Origin: Gp6-AA40 sp035293405
Lineage (GTDB): Bacteria; Acidobacteriota; Vicinamibacteria; Vicinamibacterales; UBA2999
Reading direction: 5' to 3'
NCBI GenBank assembly: GCA_035293405.1
Contig: DATDOE010000075.1
Span: forward strand, 232,301-296,300
DNA length: 64,000 nt
This document shows positions 1 through 8,500 of the stretch, one piece after another. Numbering within the stretch: position 1 is the first letter of the stretch; each line of letters begins with the position of its first letter. Below the pieces are notes generated by a model, which made no database searches, had not been told where the DNA came from, and saw only the letters and a list, made by a program, of their open reading frames with translations. A program made the translations under genes and the position numbers.

Positions 1-1001
1 AATCCTTTTTCGGCAGCGTCTGCGGCGGCTTTCTCGTAGGCGCGCTCGGCGGTCAACGCGTTACGCATCGCGATGTTGCCCTCATGGCAGCCGTACTCGT
101 AGATCTGATAGTTCGGCTGGCTCGTGATCGTCATCCGCATCGTCCAGGGCGTGGCGAACGTTGACGGATCGTCGACGCGGATCTCGTAGTCGATCATCTC
201 CGGATCCACGCGCGTGAAGCGCTCGACCATGCGCAGACCCTCGCCGTGCGGCGCGCCGCCCAGCGCGGTCTTGTTGGTGAAGTTGCTCGATTCGACGACG
301 AGCGTGTCGCCGTCCCAGTGCCCGCGGGAATCGCCCATGAACTGCTTGATGCCGGCGCCGAGGTGTGGCCGGCCATCGAGAGGAATCACGCGGGTGTCGT
401 GCACCATCTCGTAGCTGATGACCACCGAGTCTGGCGTCTGCAGGATGCGCGCGCCGTTGCCGTAGACAGCCGGCCCGAAGGAGCCGACTACGCCCCGCGT
501 GATGCAGCGGTCGTACAGCGAGAAGTCCTGGACTTTCTCCCAGGGTCCCGTACCGAACGATCCTTGCCGGCGTGGCCGCGCGCGTGCCGCCGCGGTCAGC
601 GCCGGCACGCGGCCGTCCGGCGGATCGATCACCATCGATGTGTAGCTGAAGTCGCGCGAGCCCTCTTCATTGCGGAACGTGCCCGTCCTGGCATTGTCGA
701 TGGTGCGGGCCGTGCCGCGCTGCTTCGCGCGATCGGCGAATTCTGCGTCGGTCAGGTAGAGCCGGTTGCCGAACCGCTCCGGCCGCGACGTCGGCACCCC
801 GCGCATGTCGTCGGTGGTCCAGATGCCTTCGAGATCCGGCTGGCCCCACGCATTGCGCGGCGCCTTCCAGTGAGGGTTCACTCGCTTGGCCGCGCCAGCG
901 TCGGCGGACCCTTTGGCCTGAGCTGCCGCCGGAGGCGCCCCACACGTGAGCACGATCGCGAAGGTCAGGACACCGGCGCTCGCGAACAACGGTCGAATCA
1001 T
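1..1001 (-). CDS. Exported beta-rich protein, 3' end beyond window
   Basis: The protein starts at an ATG at 999-1001; the upstream in-frame ATG hits a stop after four codons, so this is the only sensible start. It opens with a signal peptide (MIRPLFASAGVLTFAIVLTC, then an AAAQA-like cleavage site). The mature part contains GQPDLEGIWTTDD, a CITRG motif, LDGRPHLGAGIKQFMGDSRG and HWDGDTLVVESSNF, and reaches YEYGCHEGN before the window edge. It is clearly paralogous to the 374-aa protein at 42158-43282, which shares NAWGQPDLEG/TPWGDPDLEG, CITRG, the GRP..KQ.MG.SRGHW.G core and the YGCHEGN end. Such proteins are abundant in Acidobacteriota and have no assigned function. The C-terminus is missing only because the window starts here. 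Confidence 0.8.
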   Translation of the reverse strand, partial: MIRPLFASAGVLTFAIVLTCGAPPAAAQAKGSADAGAAKRVNPHWKAPRNAWGQPDLEGIWTTDDMRGVPTSRPERFGNRLYLTDAEFADRAKQRGTARTIDNARTGTFRNEEGSRDFSYTSMVIDPPDGRVPALTAAARARPRRQGSFGTGPWEKVQDFSLYDRCITRGVVGSFGPAVYGNGARILQTPDSVVISYEMVHDTRVIPLDGRPHLGAGIKQFMGDSRGHWDGDTLVVESSNFTNKTALGGAPHGEGLRMVERFTRVDPEMIDYEIRVDDPSTFATPWTMRMTITSQPNYQIYEYGCHEGNIAMRNALTAERAYEKAAADAAEKG

Positions 1002-1284
1002 GGCCACTCCATCCGTCTCCACCGGTCGGCGGGACGTGGCAGATTAACACGGGAGTCTCCGGTCGCGCCTGCGCCCGCCGCAATGCTGCCGCGCCTCTCT
1101 TGCGGGTGGCGCCGCGTGCGCGATCACCGCCTCACCGCGTGCCGTCCGCACTTGTTCGGAAGGCTCGGCATCAGCGTTTACGTCATTGATGTGAGGCCTT
1201 CGGCCGTTGAGCTTGCAAGACGCACGCTGGGCGCGTTGAAATCCCCATGCTCACCAGTCGCCGGCATTGGCGTGGAGACACCGC

Positions 1285-4140
1285 ATGAAATCGTTCAATG
1301 ACTACAAGGGCACGCTGCCCTACGCAAGCGAGCTATTTGGAATCTATCAGCCTTTGCTCGGGTGGAAGTCTCGCCTGACCAAGAAGCGCTATGAGGGCTA
1401 CCGCGCCAGGCTCTACTCGACGCTGGGCGCGCGTGCCCTGGTGTCGGCGCGCTCCACCGTGCAAATCGCTCTTCCCAGTCGTGATCAGGTGCTGACGCGG
1501 CCAGAGACCTTCGAGGTCAAGAACCTCGTGCCGGTGAATCTGATGGCCGACCACGAGTCGCGCGTGGACTCAACGATCGACAGCGGCGTGGCCCGACTGA
1601 CCGCGCAGGCCATTGGCAGTAGACCGCCCTCGGACTGGGGCCAGGCGATCACTCAGGACCGCATGCAGTCGCGGCTCGTCGAGCTGCAGAAGCTTCTCAG
1701 CAGCAGCACGGGGCTCGCAAAGCACCCCGAGTTGCAACGCTACGTCGAAGGGTTTCGCGCCGCCGCCGGCGACGTACCGGCGACCTCTCTGCTCCAGGCG
1801 TTGTTCGAGCGCGAGACCAAGGTCGCCGGGTATCTCGTCTTCCTGGCGCAACACACGCCAAAGATGCTCGATGACCTGTTCTTCCAGACGCCGCGCTTCG
1901 CGCTTTCCCAGATTGCGCAGCTGGAAGATCCGCTCTTGAGCTTCGGCGCCAACAGTTACGAGGCCGTCCTGTCGCCCATCGGCGTCATTCATCTGTATCG
2001 CGAGTATTTCTTCGAGTTCGATTCGTTTCTGGGCCCGCCCGTCGGACATGTGTGGCTGAGTCCCGGCGGCACCGTGGAGCTGATCGAAGTCAACACCCGC
2101 AAGGTCTTCACCGAGCAGACGTTCGAGACGAGCACCGAGACGATCACCAAGGCCTCGTCTGAGACGACCCAGCAGGACGACATCGCGGATGCGGTCAAGG
2201 AGGAGAATCGCAACGACATCAAGTTCGGCTTTACGAATACCGCGTCCTATTCCACGCCGGTGTTCAGCGACACCGCGACCGGGAGCTTTTCGCTCGACAG
2301 CGCGAAGAGCACGTCGCGGGAGCGCACCCACAAACAGATGCGACAGCAGAGCGAAAAGTTGTCGAGCGAGATCAAGCGCAACTTCAAGACGACCTTCAGG
2401 ACGTCGACCGAGGTCACCGACACGACCAGTAAGCGCTACGTGATTCAGAACACCACCGACGAGCTCGTCAACTACGAACTGCGGCGCAAGATGCGCAAGG
2501 TCGGCGTGCAGGTCCAGGACATCGGCGTGCAGTTGTGCTGGCACACGTTCGTCGACGATGCCGGGCGCGATGTGGGAGTCGGCAAGCTGGTTCACATCGG
2601 CGAGCCGCCGTCGCTGGCGGATCTGCTGCAGCCCGATCAGCCCGAGATGCCGGCGGCCAAGACGCAGGACGTGAATATCACGATTCCGTTCGTGGGGATC
2701 GACACCGACGATACCGACAACGCGTACACCGACGGCACCGAGACCGAAGTCGGCTTTCTCGACAGCACGGAACACATCGAGCCGAACTTCCCGCAGAGCG
2801 TGACGTTCACCAGTCCGGGCTACACGCTCAAGCGCGTCGATCCGGACCCCCAGGGGTCCGATGCCAAGCTGTCGATTCGCGACCTGTCCTCGGTGGACGG
2901 CACCAGCAGCGGCTCGTTCACCGTACATCTGGACTACGTGCACTGGCACGACCAGCCGAGCATCAACATCAAGCTGACACTCGTCTGGGAACCGAGCGAG
3001 GCCGCGCGGGCCCAGATCACGGTGGAGTACGACAAGCGGGTCAAGGACTACAACGTCGAGAAGGCTCGGCGCTACAAGGAAGCCTTCTACAAGGCGGCCC
3101 GCGAGCGCATCGCGCTCGCCAGCAAGATCGTGTCGCGACCCGGCGAGGACCTGCGGGAAGAAGAGCGCACCGTGGTGTATCGACGGCTGATCAGCCAGTT
3201 GATGAGCGTCGGCACGCACGAGTCCAAGCACGTGGTGTCGGAGTTGGTCCGCTCGCTCTTCGACGTCGACAAGATGCTGTACTTCGTCGCCCCGGAGTGG
3301 TGGGCGCCGCGTCTCCATCGAAGCGTGCAGCATCTGGGAGAGGAGCCTGCGCCGGCGACCCCCACGGGCGCCGGGACGGCCGGAGGAGCAGCGGTGGCCA
3401 CGGCCATCGGCACGCTCGGGTTCGCCGCCGTCACCGAGAAGTCCCCTGGTGTGGTGACGGCGATCGGGCACGCGAAGGGCGGTACGCCGATCACCGCTGA
3501 AAACGTCGTCGACTGGGGTGGGGCGCGCGAGCTCGGTCGCGACAACTACTACATCACGGAGGACTCCGCGCCGGCGAAGCTGGGCAGCTCGCTCGGGTGG
3601 CTGCTACAGCTCGACGGCGACAATCTGCGCAACACCTTCCTGAATTCGCCGTGGGTGAAAGCGGTCATTCCGATTCGCCTTGGCAAGGAGCGCGAGGCGC
3701 TGAACTGGCTGCAGCAGGCACACGTCGAAGGCAGCGACGGTCTGGACAGTCAGTACGTCGCGGCACCCACAGATCCGCCGGAGCTGCAGTCGACGCCGGC
3801 GCACACCGTCACGGTTCGAGAAGCGCTCACCTATCTGGCGACGAAGATTCGCGAGTACGACCGCAACTCACGAACACCGGTGATTGCGAATCCGGCGGAC
3901 CCCGAAGACATCAGCAATCACTTCGCGGGCAGCTTGCCCACAGAGGCGGTGTTCGAGCATGGGTTCTATCCGTTGAAGGGCGGCGTGCGCTTCGATCAGC
4001 AGGGCACCGAGCAGGTGGTGTTCTCTCAATGGATGGAGATTCTCCCGACCGATCAGGTGGCCGCAATGCAGATCGAGTACGACCCGAAGACGCTGCAGGT
4101 CAAAGTCGACGATGACGACGAAGACGATCCGAACGGCTGA
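1285..4140 (+). CDS. Unrecognised 951-aa protein, first gene of a two-gene cassette
   Basis: I do not recognise this family. ATG 1285 is preferred over the TTG at 1267 because GGAGA (1274-1278) lies 6 nt upstream. There is no signal peptide. Visible parts: an N-terminal mostly helical region (about 1-270), a Ser/Thr/Glu/Lys-rich amphipathic stretch (about 280-385, containing ETSTETITKASSETTQQDD and KQMRQQSEKLSSEIKRNFK) that could form coiled coil, a well-defined block YELRRKMRKVGVQVQDIGVQ (about 400), a beta-rich middle, a Gly/Ala-rich hydrophobic segment (about 690-730) that could contact a membrane, the block GWLLQLDGDNLRN, and an acidic tail DDDDEDD. The next gene starts 5 nt after the stop, so the two are probably co-transcribed. 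Large size, a helical start and a hydrophobic Gly/Ala segment would suit a secreted or pore-forming structural protein, but that is speculation. Confidence 0.75.
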   Translation: MKSFNDYKGTLPYASELFGIYQPLLGWKSRLTKKRYEGYRARLYSTLGARALVSARSTVQIALPSRDQVLTRPETFEVKNLVPVNLMADHESRVDSTIDSGVARLTAQAIGSRPPSDWGQAITQDRMQSRLVELQKLLSSSTGLAKHPELQRYVEGFRAAAGDVPATSLLQALFERETKVAGYLVFLAQHTPKMLDDLFFQTPRFALSQIAQLEDPLLSFGANSYEAVLSPIGVIHLYREYFFEFDSFLGPPVGHVWLSPGGTVELIEVNTRKVFTEQTFETSTETITKASSETTQQDDIADAVKEENRNDIKFGFTNTASYSTPVFSDTATGSFSLDSAKSTSRERTHKQMRQQSEKLSSEIKRNFKTTFRTSTEVTDTTSKRYVIQNTTDELVNYELRRKMRKVGVQVQDIGVQLCWHTFVDDAGRDVGVGKLVHIGEPPSLADLLQPDQPEMPAAKTQDVNITIPFVGIDTDDTDNAYTDGTETEVGFLDSTEHIEPNFPQSVTFTSPGYTLKRVDPDPQGSDAKLSIRDLSSVDGTSSGSFTVHLDYVHWHDQPSINIKLTLVWEPSEAARAQITVEYDKRVKDYNVEKARRYKEAFYKAARERIALASKIVSRPGEDLREEERTVVYRRLISQLMSVGTHESKHVVSELVRSLFDVDKMLYFVAPEWWAPRLHRSVQHLGEEPAPATPTGAGTAGGAAVATAIGTLGFAAVTEKSPGVVTAIGHAKGGTPITAENVVDWGGARELGRDNYYITEDSAPAKLGSSLGWLLQLDGDNLRNTFLNSPWVKAVIPIRLGKEREALNWLQQAHVEGSDGLDSQYVAAPTDPPELQSTPAHTVTVREALTYLATKIREYDRNSRTPVIANPADPEDISNHFAGSLPTEAVFEHGFYPLKGGVRFDQQGTEQVVFSQWMEILPTDQVAAMQIEYDPKTLQVKVDDDDEDDPNG

Positions 4141-4145
4141 GCGCC

Positions 4146-5540
4146 ATGAGCGAGTTTCCAGTCGTTGCGCAGATTCCCCCGCCGGTTGCGCCGCCGCCGC
4201 CGGTTGCGCCACCACCGCCCGTGCTGTTCACGGCGGCCAGTGGCACTCGCCATGATCTGTACGACGCGTTCTACACGGACGAACGAAACACTGCGCCGTC
4301 CAAGGCGACGCATCCGGTGAAGTCGTTCTACAACCTGCACACGGATCTCACCGGAGCGACGAAGCTGTACGGCGACGCGAGTGGAGTGAAGAGCGGGTCG
4401 AAGCGGTTCAAGAATCCGTTGAACTCCGATGGTGGGCTTGTCCCGGTGGCCACTGTGCTGGTTCAGAAGTTTTCGGAGCTTGGAGTCGCGACGGCGACCG
4501 CCAAAACGCACTTCGCCGAGGATCGGCCGTACTACGTGTTCGTGCCGCCGCCGGTCAAGGCCGCGTTCGACGCGCAGCCCAAGGACAAGAAGCCCTCGGT
4601 CAAAGTCAGTCTGTTCTTCGGGGTGGAGCAGGAAATCAATTTGTTCGGGTTGCGCTGGTTCTTTGCCAGCGAGAAGGAGTCGGTCCTGATCACGGTTCCC
4701 GGCGTCGAGGCCGCATGGTCGGGGTACGGGCGCGCGTGGGGCATCGGGATCACGACCGACATGATCACCGAGCTTCTGCGCGAGGGCGGACTGCCTGACG
4801 TGAAGTTCACCGTCGAGGCGATGGGCGGCTACAGTACGGGCTATCGCGGACTGAACCTCACGGTCATCAATCGTCTGGTGCCGCTGGCCGCCCTGAAGCG
4901 GCTGGTCTACTACGATGCCTTCTATCGGCACGACGACTACCCTCAGCCTCCGCGGGCTCACAAGTTCTTCAAAGAGCTGACTCAGTGGGCCGTCGATACG
5001 GCCAAGGCCGATAGTGCCACCGTGGACATGGTCATCTACGGATACACGCACCCCGGTGCGGTGCCCAGGAAGAACCAGGATCTATCGGATGAAAGCCGGG
5101 AGAACCCGCCCAAGGGGCCGCTCGACGAGCTCGTGAAGGCGCACGAACCGAACATTCGTTTCGTCGATCTGGAGTTCAAGCGGAACGGCGTCGACGGCAT
5201 TGCGTCGACGATCGAGAAGATTTGCCTCGCTCGTCTCGTGCAGGCGGGCCTCGACGACTACTACCAGGCCGCGGCTGTCAGCGCCGACGTGCTGGCACTC
5301 GTGAACGTGCTGCCGGTGAGAGGCTCGCTCGGTGTCTATGGGCGAACCGGCTACACCGACATTCACACTTGGATGAAGGGCGCGCCACAGGCAGGCGCGC
5401 TGAAGGGATTCAGCGTCAGCAGGGCGAGCGCGCTCGTCAACACCCATCGGCTGCTGGGCAGCTGGACCACGACGGCGCGCATCGAACTGCGCCATCGGGA
5501 TTTCATTCAGGAGATCGGCAAAGAGTCGCTGGTGCCGTGA
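4146..5540 (+). CDS. Unrecognised 464-aa protein with proline-rich N-terminus
   Basis: The ATG lies 5 nt after the stop of the 951-aa gene, which implies translational coupling and a shared role. Residues 10-26 are a proline tract (PPVAPPPPVAPPPP) that may be a flexible linker or a docking segment. The rest is a globular domain with alternating beta and helix, including KVSLFFGVEQEINLFGLRWF, AWSGYGRAWGIGITTDMITE and KEESVLITVPGVE-like strands, and ends in a Ser/Arg-rich segment. No signal peptide, membrane helix or familiar catalytic motif is visible. Codon usage resembles the neighbouring genes. Function unknown; it is best regarded as the partner of the upstream protein. Confidence 0.75.
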   Translation: MSEFPVVAQIPPPVAPPPPVAPPPPVLFTAASGTRHDLYDAFYTDERNTAPSKATHPVKSFYNLHTDLTGATKLYGDASGVKSGSKRFKNPLNSDGGLVPVATVLVQKFSELGVATATAKTHFAEDRPYYVFVPPPVKAAFDAQPKDKKPSVKVSLFFGVEQEINLFGLRWFFASEKESVLITVPGVEAAWSGYGRAWGIGITTDMITELLREGGLPDVKFTVEAMGGYSTGYRGLNLTVINRLVPLAALKRLVYYDAFYRHDDYPQPPRAHKFFKELTQWAVDTAKADSATVDMVIYGYTHPGAVPRKNQDLSDESRENPPKGPLDELVKAHEPNIRFVDLEFKRNGVDGIASTIEKICLARLVQAGLDDYYQAAAVSADVLALVNVLPVRGSLGVYGRTGYTDIHTWMKGAPQAGALKGFSVSRASALVNTHRLLGSWTTTARIELRHRDFIQEIGKESLVP

Positions 5541-5599
5541 CCGTGCCGACCTGAACTGGTCCTTTCCTTTAAGATTAGGCGAGAACACGTTCGCCGATC

Positions 5600-8500
5600 A
5601 TGATGCCTTCCGGATTCCACCCGCTCGTGTCGCAATGGTTCCTCGAGTCGATCGGTGAGCCCACCTCCGCGCAGCGTCGCGGATGGGACGCCATCAGGGC
5701 GGGCCGTCACACCCTGATTGCCGCGCCGACGGGTTCCGGGAAGACCCTCGCGGCCTTTCTGTCCGCCCTCGACGATCTCGTGCGCGAGGGGTGTCCAGTG
5801 GATCGTAGTGTCCGGCTTCAGCCGGACCGTCTCCCTGACGAAGTCCGTGTCGTCTACGTCTCGCCGCTCAAGGCGCTGAGCGCCGACATCCACAAGAACC
5901 TCGCTGAGCCGCGCAAGGCGATCCGCCAGCTGGGGGAGGCGTCGGGCACCGAGATCCCCCGGATCACGGCTGCGGTCAGGACCGGGGACACCCCCGCGTC
6001 CGAGCGCGCCGCGATGCTCCGAACCCCGCCGCACATTCTCGTCACGACGCCCGAATCGCTGTATCTCCTCCTTACCGCCGACCGCAGTCGTCAGATGCTC
6101 CGGACGGTCCGCACCGTGATCGTTGACGAGATTCACGCGGTGATCGGGACGCGTCGCGGTGCGCACCTGGCGCTGACGCTGGAGCGCCTCGAGGCGCTGT
6201 GCGGGGAGCGTACTGTCGGGCCGCCTGAAGGCGGCCCCCACGATCGGCCTGAAGGCGGCCCCTCCGATCGGCCCGATCGGTCCATCCAACGCATCGGTCT
6301 CTCCGCGACCCAGAAGCCGATCGACGAGGTCGCGCGTTTCCTGGTCGGCAACGACGAGTCGCGAGGGGGTTGCGCGATCATCGATGAGGGACACCGGCGC
6401 ACGATCGATCTGTCGGTCGAGATCCCGGCATCGCCTCTTTCCGCCGTCATGGCGCACGAAGTGTGGGAGGAGTACTACGATCGGCTCGCGGCACTGATCA
6501 CCGAGCACAAGACGACGCTCGTCTTCGTGAACACGCGACGGCTGGCGGAGCGGGTCGCGCGGCACCTCAGCGAGCGGATCGGGGACGAGCTGGTCACCGC
6601 TCACCACGGCAGCTTGTCGAAGGAGCGGCGGCTCGACGCCGAGCACCGGCTCAAGACCGGGACTCTCAAAGCACTCGTCGCGACCGCGTCCCTCGAGCTG
6701 GGCATCGACATCGGCCACGTCGATCTCGTCTGTCAGATCGGGTCGCCGCACCGCATTGCCACGCTGCTTCAGCGGGTCGGCCGATCGGGTCACTCAATTG
6801 CCGGCGTTCCCAAAGGGCGGATGCTGCCGGTATCACTCGACGACCTCGTCGAGTGCGCCGCCCTCCTGCGTGCCGCGCGTCGTGGCGATCTCGACGCCAT
6901 CGTTTCGCACGATGCACCGCTGGACGTGCTCGCGCAGCAGATCACGGCGGAGACCTCGTGCCGTGCCTACGACGAAGCCGAACTGTTCGCGCTGGCGCGG
7001 CGCGCGTGGCCGTACCGCGCGTTGTCACCGGCCGACTTCGATGCGGTCGTCGCGATGGTCTCGGACGGCTTTGCCACGCCGCGCGGACGGCGCTCGGCGC
7101 TCGTGCATCACGACGAGGTCAATCGGACCCTCCGCGGCCGGAGAGGATCGCGTCTGCTGTCGTTGGTTTCGGGCGGCGCCATCCCGGAAGTGGCGGACTA
7201 CCGGGTCGTGCTCGAACCCGAGGAGACATTCATCGGCACGGTGAACGAGGACTTCGCGATTGAGAGCATGGCGGGGGACATCTTTCAGCTTGGCAACGCG
7301 TCCTGGCAGATCAGCCAGGTTGTCGCCGGCACGGTCCGAGTGCGCGATGCGCAGGGCGCGCCGCCGACCATCCCATTCTGGCTGGGCGAGGCGCCTGCCC
7401 GGAGCGACGAGTTGTCGCTCGCCGTCTCCGAGCTGCGCGCCGGAGCCGATGCCCACCTCGCCGAGCCGAAGCTCGCGTCTCAGGCTTCGGTGGAGTGGTT
7501 GATGGAAGAGAGCGGCCTCAGTCGCGAGGCCGCGCTGCAGGCGATTGCCTACATGGCGGAGGGCCGCCGTGTGCTCGGCGTCGTGCCCACGCAATCGACG
7601 CTCGTGCTCGAGCGCTTCTTCGACGAAGCCGGCGGCATGCAGCTCGTGCTGCACGCGCCCTTCGGCAGCCGCGTGAATCGAGCGTGGGCGCTGGCGCTCC
7701 GCAAGCGATTCTGCCGCCAGTTCAATTTCGAGCTCCAGGCCGCGGCCACCGAGGACGCCGTGCTGCTCTCGCTGGGCCCACAGCATTCCTTCCCGCTCGC
7801 CGACGTCTTCCGCTATCTGCATTCCGCCAGCGTCCGCGACATCCTGGTACAGGCGTTCCTGGACGCGCCCGTGTTCCAGACCAGGTGGCGCTGGAACGCG
7901 ACGATCTCGCTGGCCGTGCCGCGCAACCGTGGCGGACGCAAGGTGCCGCCGCAGCTCCAGCGCATGCAAGCCGACGACCTCATGGCGGCGGTGTTTCCGG
8001 ATGCGGCGGCCTGCATCGAGAACATCCCGGGCGATCGTGAGATTCCCGATCATCCCCTGGTCAACCAGACCGTTCGTGATTGCCTCGAAGAGGCGATGGA
8101 TCTGGAGCAGCTTCAGCGCGTGCTGGATCGCATCCATCGTGGCGAGGTGACCTGCATCTCGCGCGACACGCCCGAGCCCTCGGCCTTCTCGCACGACATC
8201 CTCAACGCCCGGCCGTACGCGTTCGTGGACGATGCGCCGCTCGAGGAGCGCCGGACGCAGGCCGTGCACACCCGCCGCGCTGGCGGGACCGGCGGTGATA
8301 TCAGCGCGCTCGATGCCGGCGCTGTTGAACGGGTGCGCGATGAAGTGCGTCCCGATCCGCGTGACCTCGACGAGCTGCACGACGCCCTGCTCACCTCCGG
8401 CTTCATGCTCGGGAGTGAAGTCGAGCCGGCCTGGTGCGTCGAGTTGGCGGGGCGCGGCCGTGCGACTTGCGCACGCATCGGGCCGCCTGAAGGCGGCCCC

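Noticed and set aside
246..1301. A 351-codon plus-strand frame over the truncated exported-protein gene
   Set aside because: Arg-rich antisense shadow; the minus-strand frame has a signal peptide and a close paralog in this window.
1570..3471. A 633-codon minus-strand frame inside the 951-aa gene
   Set aside because: The forward frame has a ribosome site and varied amino-acid composition, the reverse has not.
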